DNA from: Dyella_B sp035486915
GTDB taxonomy: Bacteria; Pseudomonadota; Gammaproteobacteria; Xanthomonadales; Rhodanobacteraceae
Assembly: GCF_035486915.1 (NCBI RefSeq)
Contig: NZ_DATHMR010000204.1
Coordinates: 10,405-74,404 of the forward strand
DNA length: 64,000 bases
Direction of reading: 5' to 3'
Shown here: positions 25,430 through 35,105 of the stretch, one piece after another
Position numbering within the stretch: the stretch's first letter is position 1
How the letters are laid out: the number at the start of each line of letters is the position of its first letter
Translations under genes and position numbers: made by a program
The notes under the pieces: model-generated
The model's input: the letters and a program-made list of their open reading frames with translations, nothing else
Databases searched by the model: none
What the model was told of the DNA's origin: nothing

Positions 25430-28400
25430 TGATCGGCAAGAAGCAATCGTTGCCATGGCAACCGCGACGCACGAATCCGCTTTCGACGGCTTCGTTGTCC
25501 AGCGTGCGTTTGGCTGGCGCCATCGCACTGGGACTGGCCCTGACTTACGCGCCGGCTGCACTGCATGCCCAGGACGCGAACCAGAATACGGCGGCCGCGC
25601 CGGCACCGCAGACCAACGCGACTGGCCAGACCGCCAACAGCAAACCGGCTGACAAGACGAAGCCCAAAACCAAGGACCAGAAGGACATCCAGGATCTGGA
25701 CGGCGTCACGGTGACCGGCATTCGCGCGAGCCTGCAGACATCGCAGTCGCTGAAGCAGAACGCCAGCCAGATTGTCGACTCGGTGACCGCGACCGACATC
25801 AACGCGCTGCCCGACCGCAGCGTGACCGAAACCCTGCAGCGCATCAGCGGCGTGACGGTGGATCACTATCTGGCCGACGATGACCCGGACCATCCGTCCG
25901 CCGAAGGCAGCGCTGTGCTGATCCGCGGCCTGCCTTACGTCGCCAGCCTGCTCAACGGCGGCGAAAGCTTCTCGGCCAACAACGGCCGCGCGCTGAGCTT
26001 CGAAGATGTGCCCGCCGAGTTGATGGAAGGCGTGGACGTCTACAAGAACCCGTCTGCCGAAATGATCGAAGGCGGCATCGGCGGCACGGTAGATCTGCGC
26101 ACGCGCATGCCGTTCGACCAACCGGGTCAGGTGATCGGCTTCTCCACCGGCATCAACGAAGGCGACATGGAGAAGAAGAGCAAGCCGTCCTCGTCGTTCC
26201 TGTATAGCAACCGCTGGAAGAGCGATGACCTCGGCGAGTTCGGCGCGCTGGTCGACCTGTCCTACTCCGAGCTGGCGTCGCGTTCCGATGGCGTCCAGGT
26301 CAACCCGTATGTGCTTGAGCCGGCCAACAATCTGGGCAATTGCGGGAATGTTCCGTGCGAACCGACCTCGGCCAACGGCAACGTGGCTGTTCCGGGCGAC
26401 ATCAACTATTACCAGATGGACATGCAGCGCCGTCGCACCGGCCTATACGGCGCCTTGCAGTGGCGTCCGAATAACGATCTGGAAATCTCCACGCGCTTCT
26501 TCCGTTCCATGTACAACCTGCAGTGGACTGAGCACGAAGTTCAGGCCAACGAAGGCAACTACTACAACATGGTGCCGGTGCCTGGCACGTCGTTCAGCTA
26601 CGACGGCAACGGCGTCTTCCAGGACGGCGACATGGTGGCCAATTCGTGGCAGGGCTACGACCCCACGGCCAAGGCAACGCTGAACACCGGGTACCCGCCG
26701 ATCGGTGGCCCGAACTACTACGCGCTTACCCGCGAACAAACCCAGTTCACCCGCACTACCGACTGGTCCACCGACTTCAAGTACAACCTCAACGACCACA
26801 TGATCTGGTCGGGTGCCGTACAGTTCGTGAAGTCCACCTCCAATGAAGTGGACTTCACGGTGTACAACCAGTTCTTCATGCCGCCGGCCAACGTGAACGT
26901 GTCCGGCACGCCCGGCATGACGCTGTTGCCCAACCCCGCGTACGCCACCATTCCGTCGAACACCACCAATCCGAACAGCCTGACCAACTACGCCAATTAC
27001 TACCTCGGCGCGGCGCTGGATCACCTGGAATACGACTACGCGATGGAGCGCGCCTTCCGCACCGACCTCGAATACGACTTCCAGGACAACAACTGGCTGC
27101 AGTACGTCAAGGTCGGCGTGCGCGCCACCACCCACGACACCTACAGCAACAACAACAGCAGCAGCTACAACTGGGGCCCGATCAGCCAGGTGTGGCAGGG
27201 CGCATCCATCTACAACGGCGGCACGCAGCCGCTGGACTGGGCCAATAACGTCCCTGCGTGGATGGAACAGCAGTTCACGATGGGCGACTTCTTCCGTGGT
27301 CAGGCGAAAGTTCCCACCACGCTGATCTTCCCCAGCACGGCACTGGTCGGCAATTACTACGGCGCGATCTCCGCGTTGCGTGCGCTTGAATTGGGCGGCG
27401 GCGCCGGTGGCTGGTGCCCGCAGTTCTTCACCTCGGCCGACGGCTGCACGCCAGCCTCGGGCATGAGCGCGGACTACATGCATGAATCGACCCAAGCCGG
27501 CTATGCCACGCTGTACTTCGGCAACGACAGCGCGCTGGGCATTCCCTTCGATGGCAACATCGGCGTGCGCTTTGTCCGCACCAGCCTGAACGCTAACGGT
27601 TCAGTGACGTACCCGTCGTCGGATGCCATCCAGAACCCCGAAGGTATCTCGCCGGCCCAGATGGCCCTTTTCAACGGCATGACCACGCCGATCAACGGCG
27701 CCTACGACTACCACAACGTACTCCCCAGCTTGAACCTGCGTTTCAAGCTCACCGACGACCTGCAACTGCGTCTGGCCGCTTCCAAGGGTGTCACCCGCCC
27801 GGATATCAGCGAGCTCAACTCCTACATGGTTATCGGTAGCTCGTGGACGTCGGCTGGAACGAGCTCGGCGAGCGCGGCATCCAAACTCGCCGGCTTCACC
27901 GCCACCTCGGGCGGCAACCCGGACCTGAAACCGCTGGAAGCCAACCAGTTCGACGCCGCACTGGAATGGTACTTCGCGCCGACCAGCGAGATGTATGTCA
28001 CGCTGTTCAAGAAGGATCTCTCCAACTACACCACGACCGAAGTCCATCAGCAGATCATCGATGGCGTGCCGGTGGCGGTGAGCGGCCCGACCAATGCGGG
28101 CAAAGGTACCGTCAAGGGTGCCGAGTTCGGCTATTCGCAGTTCTTTGACTTCCTGCCGGGCGCGCTCAAGGGTTTGGGCATACAGGCCAACTACACCTTC
28201 CTGCAGAGCAGCAAGGTCTACAACACCACCTCGTGCGATCCGAACCACGGCAATGGTTCGTGCGCGGCCGACGACGTGGTCACCAACCCGGGCCTGCCGA
28301 TGCAGGGCTTGTCGCCGCACAACTACAACATCACCGGCATGTACGAATACGGTGACTGGTCGGCTCGCCTGGCCTGGTCGTGGCGCAGTCGTTACCTGAT

Positions 28401-28656
28401 CACGCCGGTGGATTCGGGCGATACCTATCTGCCGATGTGGAACGCATCGTCGGGCCAGCTCGATGGCTCGGTGTTCTACCACATCAACAAGAACATGCAG
28501 GTCGGCCTGCAGGTGAACAACCTCACCAACACCGTGCAGCGAGTGCTGATGGGTCCGACCACCTACTTGAACGGTTACGTGGACACGAATCTCTACACGC
28601 GTGCGCTGTTCATGACCGACCGTCGTTACGAACTGGTATTCCGCGCGAGCTTCTGA
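25429..28656 (+). CDS. TonB-dependent outer-membrane receptor, probably for hemicellulose oligosaccharides
   Basis: About 1075 residues. An extended basic signal region ('LAGAIALGLALTYAPAALHAQ') is followed by a Lys/Pro/Ala-rich linker and the plug domain: 'LDGVTVTGIRASLQTSQSLKQNA', 'NALPDRSVTETLQRISGV', 'LIRGLPYVASLLNGG' and 'EGGIGGTVDLRTR'. A 22-strand barrel ends in the aromatic 'YELVFRASF'. The N-terminus 'GIRASLQTSQSLKQ' is typical of the carbohydrate-type receptors of Xanthomonadales and Caulobacterales. The ATG at 25429 follows GAGGGG; another lies at 25408. The stop codon overlaps the start of the GH74 gene, so the two are coupled and the ligand is probably a xyloglucan or xylan fragment. 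Confidence 0.92.
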   Translation: MIGKKQSLPWQPRRTNPLSTASLSSVRLAGAIALGLALTYAPAALHAQDANQNTAAAPAPQTNATGQTANSKPADKTKPKTKDQKDIQDLDGVTVTGIRASLQTSQSLKQNASQIVDSVTATDINALPDRSVTETLQRISGVTVDHYLADDDPDHPSAEGSAVLIRGLPYVASLLNGGESFSANNGRALSFEDVPAELMEGVDVYKNPSAEMIEGGIGGTVDLRTRMPFDQPGQVIGFSTGINEGDMEKKSKPSSSFLYSNRWKSDDLGEFGALVDLSYSELASRSDGVQVNPYVLEPANNLGNCGNVPCEPTSANGNVAVPGDINYYQMDMQRRRTGLYGALQWRPNNDLEISTRFFRSMYNLQWTEHEVQANEGNYYNMVPVPGTSFSYDGNGVFQDGDMVANSWQGYDPTAKATLNTGYPPIGGPNYYALTREQTQFTRTTDWSTDFKYNLNDHMIWSGAVQFVKSTSNEVDFTVYNQFFMPPANVNVSGTPGMTLLPNPAYATIPSNTTNPNSLTNYANYYLGAALDHLEYDYAMERAFRTDLEYDFQDNNWLQYVKVGVRATTHDTYSNNNSSSYNWGPISQVWQGASIYNGGTQPLDWANNVPAWMEQQFTMGDFFRGQAKVPTTLIFPSTALVGNYYGAISALRALELGGGAGGWCPQFFTSADGCTPASGMSADYMHESTQAGYATLYFGNDSALGIPFDGNIGVRFVRTSLNANGSVTYPSSDAIQNPEGISPAQMALFNGMTTPINGAYDYHNVLPSLNLRFKLTDDLQLRLAASKGVTRPDISELNSYMVIGSSWTSAGTSSASAASKLAGFTATSGGNPDLKPLEANQFDAALEWYFAPTSEMYVTLFKKDLSNYTTTEVHQQIIDGVPVAVSGPTNAGKGTVKGAEFGYSQFFDFLPGALKGLGIQANYTFLQSSKVYNTTSCDPNHGNGSCAADDVVTNPGLPMQGLSPHNYNITGMYEYGDWSARLAWSWRSRYLITPVDSGDTYLPMWNASSGQLDGSVFYHINKNMQVGLQVNNLTNTVQRVLMGPTTYLNGYVDTNLYTRALFMTDRRYELVFRASF

Positions 28657-30893
28657 TGATTACCCCCGCCGACAAGGCAAGCCGCTGGATGCTTGCCTGT
28701 CTGCTTTTTTTTGCCGCTGGCATGCACGCGCATGCCAGCGATACGGCCATCGCATATCGTTTTGCCAATGTCCGCATCGGCGGTGGTGGTTTCGTTAGCG
28801 GATTGCTTTACCAGCCCAACGCAAACGACTTGCTGTATGCACGCACCGATGTCGGCGGCGCGTATCGATGGGATCCGTCGCGCACACAGTGGACGCCTTT
28901 GCTCGACTGGCTTCCCGCCAGCGACAACAATCTCTATGGCGTGGACAGCGTTGCGGTCGATCCCAATGACGTCAATCGTCTTTACCTGCTGACCGGCACC
29001 TACACCCTTCCGAGCGCCGGCAATGGCGCCGTGCTGATCTCCACCGATCGCGGAACACACTTCACGCGCAGCGATTTGCCGTTTCCCGTAGGCGGCAACG
29101 AGCAAGGCCGTAACAACGGCGAGCGCCTTGCAGTCGATCCCAACGACGGACGTGTTCTATTCCTAGGTTCGCGCACGGCCGGTTTGTGGCACAGCGTCGA
29201 TCACGGTACGCACTGGACGCAGGTGCGAGATTTTCCAGCGATGGCTAGCAGCACCAACACCTTGGCGGCGCATGGTTCGCGCATGCAACCGGTGGGCATC
29301 GTATTCGTGGTTTTCGATCCGACGAGCGGTAGTCTCGGACATGCCAGCCGCACTTTATATGCCGGCGTTTCCACGCAAGACACCAGCATCTATCGTTCCG
29401 CCGATGGTGGCGAACATTGGACGGCCGTGGAAGGTCAACCCACTGGCTTGCGTCCCAACCACATGGTGCGAGCAAGTGATGGCGCGTATTACCTCACGTA
29501 CGGCGATCAGGCCGGACCGGACCGGATGCACGATGGCGCCGTGTGGAAATACACGCCGGACAACGGGCAATGGAAGGACATCACGCCATTGCCGCGCACG
29601 GCGGGGCAGCCCAGCGGCTACGGGTGGAACGCCATCGCGTTGGACACGAGCAATCCGCAAGTAGTGATGACGGCGACCTTCGCGCATTACACGCCGAAAG
29701 ACTTGTTGTTCCGCAGCACCGACGGTGGACAGCACTGGCATGAAGTGTTCGCGCATTCGCAGTTCGATACCGATCATCCGGTCTGGCTGAAGGAGCACAT
29801 GCCGCACTGGATTGCTTCCGTCGTCATCGATCCGCACGACGCCGATCGCGCGTGGTTCGTCACCGGCTACGGTGTATGGGCTACGCATGATTTGCGCGAC
29901 GCTGATCGTGAGGGCACTGTACATTGGCAATTCCTCGACGATGGCCTGGAAGAAATCGTCGCCAAGGCGATCATCAGCCCAGCTACGGGCGCGCACTTGA
30001 TCAGCGCGATGTACGACATGGATGGCTATCGCCACGATGACCTCGACGTGGCGCCGCCCCAACTGAATGCGCCGCCACGCTACACCGATGCGGACGACAT
30101 GGACTACGCCGGCCGCAAACCCTACGTGATCGTGCGCAGCGGCTGGATACGCAAGCCCGCCGCACCTGCCATTCGCGCTGCGTATTCCACCGATGGCGGG
30201 AAGCATTGGCAGACTTTTGCCAGCGAGCCGTCCAACATGGAAGGTGTCGGTGGCGGCAGCATCGCTATCGCCGCAGACGCCAGCCGCGCGTTGTGGTTTC
30301 CGCGCGAGGCAGAACACGGCTATCTCACGACGGATTTTGGCCGGCATTGGCAGGTAATCGACGGATTGGAAGGACATTTGCGCGTCGTTGCCGATCGCAT
30401 CGATCCGCAACGCTTCTACGCTGTCGATGCACAGCAGAAAGCGATTTTCGCCAGCCAAGATGGTGGCGCGCACTTTAAGCCGATCTTTGGCGCGATGGGC
30501 CAATTCGCTGCCAAGGCTTCGCACTTGCGCCTGCAAGCTGCGCCGGATTTGGCAGGCCGGTTTTATCTATCCAGCCACGACGGACTTGTTCGCGGTAGCG
30601 ACGATGGAACGTTGTCCTCCACCGCCGGCGAGCTAACCAGTGTAGACGCTTTCGGTTTCGGCACGCGCGCGCCGCACCAGTCACAAGTTGCGTTGTATGC
30701 GGCCGGCAAGCGCGGGGATGAGCAAGGCATCTTTCGCTCCGTCGATGGAGGCCAGCATTGGCAGCGCATCGACGATGATGCTCACCGCTACGGCGAAATC
30801 AGCATGATCACCGGCGATCCGCGCGTGTTTGGTCGTGTCTATTTCGGCACCAGCGGACGCGGCATCGTCTACGGCGACCCAGTTGCGCCCTGA
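28656..30893 (+). CDS. GH74 xyloglucanase-like enzyme
   Basis: 745 residues: signal peptide (about 1-28, 'LACLLFFAAGMHAHAS') followed by two tandem seven-bladed propellers built of BNR/sortilin-like repeats ('STDRGTHF', 'RSADGGEHW', 'RSTDGGQHW', 'STDGGKHW', 'RSVDGGQHW'). The N-terminal 'RFANVRIGGGGFVSGLLY...ARTDVGGAYRW' is the GH74 hallmark and puts a catalytic Asp at residue 65. 'GLEE...HLISAMYDMDGYRHDDL' aligns with the second GH74 catalytic segment (Asp454), where most members have GDIGG. The ATG overlaps the receptor TGA (TGATG). Endo versus exo action on xyloglucan is not determinable here. Confidence 0.85.
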   Translation: MITPADKASRWMLACLLFFAAGMHAHASDTAIAYRFANVRIGGGGFVSGLLYQPNANDLLYARTDVGGAYRWDPSRTQWTPLLDWLPASDNNLYGVDSVAVDPNDVNRLYLLTGTYTLPSAGNGAVLISTDRGTHFTRSDLPFPVGGNEQGRNNGERLAVDPNDGRVLFLGSRTAGLWHSVDHGTHWTQVRDFPAMASSTNTLAAHGSRMQPVGIVFVVFDPTSGSLGHASRTLYAGVSTQDTSIYRSADGGEHWTAVEGQPTGLRPNHMVRASDGAYYLTYGDQAGPDRMHDGAVWKYTPDNGQWKDITPLPRTAGQPSGYGWNAIALDTSNPQVVMTATFAHYTPKDLLFRSTDGGQHWHEVFAHSQFDTDHPVWLKEHMPHWIASVVIDPHDADRAWFVTGYGVWATHDLRDADREGTVHWQFLDDGLEEIVAKAIISPATGAHLISAMYDMDGYRHDDLDVAPPQLNAPPRYTDADDMDYAGRKPYVIVRSGWIRKPAAPAIRAAYSTDGGKHWQTFASEPSNMEGVGGGSIAIAADASRALWFPREAEHGYLTTDFGRHWQVIDGLEGHLRVVADRIDPQRFYAVDAQQKAIFASQDGGAHFKPIFGAMGQFAAKASHLRLQAAPDLAGRFYLSSHDGLVRGSDDGTLSSTAGELTSVDAFGFGTRAPHQSQVALYAAGKRGDEQGIFRSVDGGQHWQRIDDDAHRYGEISMITGDPRVFGRVYFGTSGRGIVYGDPVAP

Positions 30894-30905
30894 GTCGCGA
30901 CTCGC

Positions 30906-31007
30906 ATGTATTTACCCACGCGCCGCCTGGTCGGACTGTTTTTCATCCTCTTGGGGATGTTCGTCGTGGGCGTGATGCTGACGACCGTTCTGCCGTGGAG
31001 GCGATAA
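30906..31007 (+). CDS. Possible 33-residue single-span membrane peptide
   Basis: Small ORF starting 13 bases after the GH74 stop. It encodes MYLPTRRL, a hydrophobic span of about 20 residues (VGLFFILLGMFVVGVMLTTV) and a basic end (LPWRR), i.e. one transmembrane helix with positive residues at both sides. No good ribosome-binding site is visible, though coupling to GH74 translation is possible. It lies between GH74 and the convergent XylR gene. I do not recognise a family; it may be a real small protein or a chance ORF. Confidence 0.35.
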   Translation: MYLPTRRLVGLFFILLGMFVVGVMLTTVLPWRR

Positions 31008-31022
31008 CGACGACGACCCGCC

Positions 31023-32189
31023 TCAGACTCGCAGCTTTTCCAGATACTGCTTCGGCGTGCAGTCGAACTCGCGGCGGAACACGGCGTACATGTATTGCAG
31101 TGAAGTGAAGCCGCTGCGCACGGCTACGTCCGACAACGACATCGATGGATCGGCCAGCATGTGCCGCGCCGTTTCCAGCTTGTGTTCCAGGATCACCTGA
31201 TGCACCGACTTCTTCAGCTCACGCTTGAAATGTTCTTCCAGCGGCGTGCGTGAAATGCCGACGTAATCGGCCACCTGCTCGGTCTTGATTCCCATGCAGG
31301 CGTACTGGCGAATGTAGTGCCGCGCGCGCATTACGTACGGGCTCACGATGCATTGGTGCTGACTGCTGGCCTGCACATTGATGCCTGCTGGCGGCACCAG
31401 GATGCGCGTGGTCGAGCAATCGCCGCCATGCAGCATTTGATGCAGTAGTTGCGCGGCGGTGCGCCCCATTTCTTCGGCGCCCTGGATCACTGACGTCAGC
31501 CGGATGCAGCTGAGCATCTGCACGATCGGATCGTTGTCGATGCCGACGATGGCGACTTGGTCGGGTACCGGCACGTCGGCCACGATGCATGCTTGCAACA
31601 GCTGTCGCGCGCGTGCATCGGTGGCAGCGATGATGCCGATGGGTTTGGGCAACGAACGTACCCACTCGGCGACATCTTCCTGCGCGCGGCCCCAGCCGCC
31701 CGCATTGGTCGGCGAGCCGTGATAGATAATCCCATCCAGGCCATCGTCGTCGGTCATCTTGCGGAACCAGCTCTCGCGCTCGTAAGCCCAGCGATTACCC
31801 GGTTCCGGTGGCTTGCCGAAGAAGGCGAAACGTTGCAGGCCGTGTTCGATCAAATGATCGTAGGCGATGCGCACCAGCTTCTGGTTGTCAGTGGCGACGT
31901 AAGGAATGTTGGTCGGGTAATGCGATTCGTTGGCGTAGGAGCCGCCCACCGCCACCACCGGCAGCGGCAGCGCCGACACGGCCTCGGCCACGATGGGGTC
32001 GTCGAAATCGGCGATGATCCCGTCGCCGCGCCACAGGTGGATGCCTGCGGTACGGCTACGGAAATCTTCCTCCATGAACAGATCCCACTTCACCCGAGTG
32101 AAGGTGAGATGCTGCCCGATGCCCGTAATGACCTGCCGGTCGTAGACCTTGTTGGCGTTGAACAGCAACGCAATGCGATAAGGCGACAT
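31023..32189 (-). CDS. xylR: XylR-type regulator (LacI-like sensor plus AraC DNA-binding domain)
   Basis: 388 residues. The N-terminal two-thirds is a periplasmic-binding-protein-like domain ('MSPYRIALLFNANKVYDRQVITGIG', 'FAFFGKPP', 'GIIAATDARARQLLQAC', 'VAIVGIDNDPIVQML'). The C-terminal 100 residues are an AraC double HTH ('VADYVGISRTPLEEHFKREL' and 'LSDVAVRSGFTSLQYMYAVFRREFDCTPKQYLE'). This is the architecture of E. coli XylR, an activator responding to D-xylose. The frame is open to 32231, but MSPYRIALLFN matches the family start. Next to transaldolase, same strand. Confidence 0.88.
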   Translation of the reverse strand: MSPYRIALLFNANKVYDRQVITGIGQHLTFTRVKWDLFMEEDFRSRTAGIHLWRGDGIIADFDDPIVAEAVSALPLPVVAVGGSYANESHYPTNIPYVATDNQKLVRIAYDHLIEHGLQRFAFFGKPPEPGNRWAYERESWFRKMTDDDGLDGIIYHGSPTNAGGWGRAQEDVAEWVRSLPKPIGIIAATDARARQLLQACIVADVPVPDQVAIVGIDNDPIVQMLSCIRLTSVIQGAEEMGRTAAQLLHQMLHGGDCSTTRILVPPAGINVQASSQHQCIVSPYVMRARHYIRQYACMGIKTEQVADYVGISRTPLEEHFKRELKKSVHQVILEHKLETARHMLADPSMSLSDVAVRSGFTSLQYMYAVFRREFDCTPKQYLEKLRV

Positions 32190-32270
32190 AGGGGCCGTTA
32201 CGGAAGGAACAGATGGACTGCGATGGGCCAACGCTGACAGGGGCCGTCGCGTCGGTCAATCCATCTTTCC

Positions 32271-33224
32271 TCACAGCTTCGCGGCCAGCAATGCCTCTAA
32301 TTTCCGCTGGTCCGCCGCAAACTTGCGGATGCCGTCGGCCAGCTTGTCAGTGGCCATGGCGTCCTCGTTGTGACCCCAGCGGAAGGTGGCTTCGTTCATC
32401 GGTGCAGTGCGTGCAGCGCGCGCGCCATCGTCGGTCAACGCGCGAGCCAGAGGAGTGTGGTCCTGCTCCAGCTTTTCCAGTAGGTCTGGGCTGATGGTGA
32501 GACGGTCGCAACCGGCCAGCGCCTGGATCTGGCCGACATTGCGGAAGCTGGCGCCCATGACGATGGTGTTAAAGCCATGCTGCTTGTACCAACTGTAGAT
32601 GTTGCGCACCGATTTCACGCCGGGATCGTCGTCCGGGGCGTAGCTCTTGGTGGCGGTGTTGGCGACATACCAGTCCATAATGCGCCCCACGAACGGCGAG
32701 ATCAGGAATACACCGGCTTCGGCGCAAGCTACCGCCTGCTCGAAGGAGAACAATAAGGTCAGGTTGCAGTGGATGCCGCGCTTTTCCAGCTGTTCGGCAG
32801 CGCGGATGCCCTCCCAAGTGGATGCGATCTTGATCAGGATGCGTTCGTGCGTCACCCCCGCTTGTTCGTACAGACCGACCAGGCGTTCGGCCTTGGCGAT
32901 GGTGGCGTTGGTGTCGAAGGACAGGCGCGCATCGACTTCGGTAGACACACGACCGGGCACGAGTTTCAGAATCTTGCAGCCGACCGCCACGGCCAGATGG
33001 TCGCCCGCGTCTATCAGTTGCTGCTCGCGCGCGTTGCCTTGCGACTTGGCCCACGTCACCGCTTCATCGATCAGCGGCGCATAGGCGGGTAGTTCGGCGG
33101 CTTTGAGCAACAACGAGGGGTTGGTGGTGGCGTCCACCGGCTTGTAGCGGGCGATGGCTTCGATGTCGCCGGTGTCGGCAACCACGGTGGTGTACTGGCG
33201 CAATTGTTCGAGTTGGGTGCTCAC
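32271..33224 (-). CDS. tal: Transaldolase
   Basis: Transfers a dihydroxyacetone unit in the non-oxidative pentose phosphate pathway, connecting xylulose 5-phosphate to glycolysis. 317 residues, the classical type 1 length. 'VDATTNPSLLLKAA' near residues 30-42, Schiff-base Lys132 in 'RILIKIASTWEGI', 'CNLTLLFSFEQAVACAEAG' and 'VMGASFRNVGQI' are diagnostic. Upstream of xylR on the same strand with an 81-bp gap. No xyl-box found near it. Confidence 0.96.
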   Translation of the reverse strand: MSTQLEQLRQYTTVVADTGDIEAIARYKPVDATTNPSLLLKAAELPAYAPLIDEAVTWAKSQGNAREQQLIDAGDHLAVAVGCKILKLVPGRVSTEVDARLSFDTNATIAKAERLVGLYEQAGVTHERILIKIASTWEGIRAAEQLEKRGIHCNLTLLFSFEQAVACAEAGVFLISPFVGRIMDWYVANTATKSYAPDDDPGVKSVRNIYSWYKQHGFNTIVMGASFRNVGQIQALAGCDRLTISPDLLEKLEQDHTPLARALTDDGARAARTAPMNEATFRWGHNEDAMATDKLADGIRKFAADQRKLEALLAAKL

Positions 33225-33370
33225 AGGTATCAGTCTGGTTGTCGGGTGGATGGCCTATTGTCCGGGCTGCCGGACGTGGGGCACAAGACATTCCTCTGAC
33301 CTGAAATTTCTGGTCCGTATCCCCTGTTACGCACACAAACTCTGAAGTGTTACCCACCACCCACGCATCA

Positions 33371-34132
33371 TCACGTGCCTATATGAGAAAGCGCCTCCCG
33401 CAAGGGCGCCACGGAAATATTGATGAACCCGTCCAACGGCGTATCCATTTCCAGAATCACATAGATGGCCCCTGCGGCCGAGAACGCACACATCACGAAG
33501 AAAAAAATCAGTGTGTTGTTGTGCGGCGCGAACAGGCCGAATGCAGCGAAGATGATCGATAGCCATGACACCAGCACAAACAGCAGCGCAGCGGGAATCG
33601 AGCCGCGTCGCTGCAGCAGTGCGAGCCAACGCGCGGCGAACACATCGTCGGCGAGCTCCATGCAGCGTGATTGCAAGTGTTCTTGCAACGCTGTCTTTGG
33701 CGAGAGTTGCGCCAGCTCGTGTTGGAAACGATGGATCTCACCAACCATGTCAGGATTTTCCAGCCGCATCAGCTGGCTCTCTCTGCCAGACCCCAATACG
33801 TCGATCCATTTCGCATAGTTGATTTTCAATTCCTGGCGTAGCGGCATGGTTTCCGGACCGTACTCGGCGAGATTGCGGTCGAGCTGGATGATCTTCACAG
33901 CGTTGCGCACGAGATCGGCATTGACCGTGTCGAAGGAATTTTTTGCCGACGAAATCAGCAGGCCGAGCACCAACGCCGCGATCGTGGCAATAAGGCCGGT
34001 GGCAAGCTTGATGGTACTGACCGATTCTTCGTTCAGATGATGGTCGGGCAGATGCAGCCGCCACCACAGGCCCAGCATGGCCATGCCGAAAACCCAGACA
34101 AAGACGACGAGTGCAATGAGCAGATGAACCAT
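33371..34132 (-). CDS. DUF4239/bestrophin-like membrane protein
   Basis: 253 residues. Two N-terminal transmembrane helices (about 4-25 and 43-63), a long soluble central region (about 65-180), then two helices near the C-terminus (about 182-200 and 209-227). 'STIKLATGLIATIAALVLGLLISSAKNSFD' matches the start of the DUF4239 family, which is distantly related to bestrophin-like channels. Function unknown. Divergent from uppP, with only about 160 bases between starts. Confidence 0.65.
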   Translation of the reverse strand: MVHLLIALVVFVWVFGMAMLGLWWRLHLPDHHLNEESVSTIKLATGLIATIAALVLGLLISSAKNSFDTVNADLVRNAVKIIQLDRNLAEYGPETMPLRQELKINYAKWIDVLGSGRESQLMRLENPDMVGEIHRFQHELAQLSPKTALQEHLQSRCMELADDVFAARWLALLQRRGSIPAALLFVLVSWLSIIFAAFGLFAPHNNTLIFFFVMCAFSAAGAIYVILEMDTPLDGFINISVAPLREALSHIGT

Positions 34133-34291
34133 GGGCCCTCCGCAAGCGTAGCGTGCGTATGACGTCGTTCCGAACTGCCTGCAACGGCGATGCTTCCATC
34201 GGCCGCCGCTTCCCCGCTAACCAGCGCGATGGTACTCCGGTCGCCGGTAGACGGCGCAAGCTATGCTTCACTCGTCCAAGGGAGGCATCGC

Positions 34292-35089
34292 ATGCACGAC
34301 CTGATCTGCGTCATCCTGCTGGGGATCATCGAAGGAGTGACTGAATTCCTCCCGATCTCCAGCACAGGGCATCTGCTCATTGCCGAGGATTTCGGTCTTG
34401 GCGCACGCTCGGATCTTTTCAACGTCGGTATCCAGGCGGGCGCGATATTGGCCATAACGCTGATTTACCGGACTCGCATCTGGCAGCTGCTGACGCAGTG
34501 GCGCGAGCGAAGCAATCGCGACTATCTGTGCAAACTGCTCGTGGCGTTTTTCATCACGTGCGTGCTCGGCGTTGTCGTTACGCATTATGGTTTCAAATTG
34601 CCGGAAACCATCACGCCGATTGCATGGGCTTTGTTGCTCGGCGGGTTCTGGATACTTGCAGCCGAAGCGGTTGCGGCGCGGCAAGTCGATCGCAAGGAAA
34701 TCACGTGGCGCGTTGCGATACTTGTCGGCATCGCGCAAATCGTCGCCGGCATTTTTCCCGGTACTTCGCGCTCCGGCGCGACGATTTTCACAGCGATGCT
34801 CGCCGGCACCAGCAATCGACCCGCAGCGACGGAGTTTTCGTTTCTTGTCGGCATACCCACAATGTATGCGGCCACGGGTTATGAGTTGCTCAAAGTACTA
34901 AAACATGGCGGCGCAGCGCACGAAGATTGGACGGCCCTGATCGTTGGCTTCGTCGTATCGCTTGTCGTGGCGTTTATCGTAGTGAAATGGCTGCTCGGCT
35001 ACATCCGCACGCACCGCTTCACGTGGTTTGCGATTTATCGCATCGTGCTGGGCGCAGCGTTGTTGCTGCTGATTCCCACAGGCGCCTGA
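34292..35089 (+). CDS. uppP: Undecaprenyl-diphosphatase
   Basis: Recycles undecaprenyl pyrophosphate to the monophosphate carrier for peptidoglycan and O-antigen synthesis, at the inner membrane; overexpression gives bacitracin resistance. 265 residues. Both active-site motifs are present: 'EGVTEFLPISSTGH' at residues 14-27 and 'PGTSRSGAT' at 156-164, with about eight hydrophobic segments. GGGAGG precedes the ATG at 34292; a longer frame from 34190 is not supported. Confidence 0.94.
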   Translation: MHDLICVILLGIIEGVTEFLPISSTGHLLIAEDFGLGARSDLFNVGIQAGAILAITLIYRTRIWQLLTQWRERSNRDYLCKLLVAFFITCVLGVVVTHYGFKLPETITPIAWALLLGGFWILAAEAVAARQVDRKEITWRVAILVGIAQIVAGIFPGTSRSGATIFTAMLAGTSNRPAATEFSFLVGIPTMYAATGYELLKVLKHGGAAHEDWTALIVGFVVSLVVAFIVVKWLLGYIRTHRFTWFAIYRIVLGAALLLLIPTGA

Positions 35090-35105
35090 TCCGACCTGCA
35101 ACGCA

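Noticed and set aside
28380..28655. 92-codon N-terminal extension of GH74
   Set aside because: Lies inside the receptor gene in another frame; the signal peptide starts at 28656.
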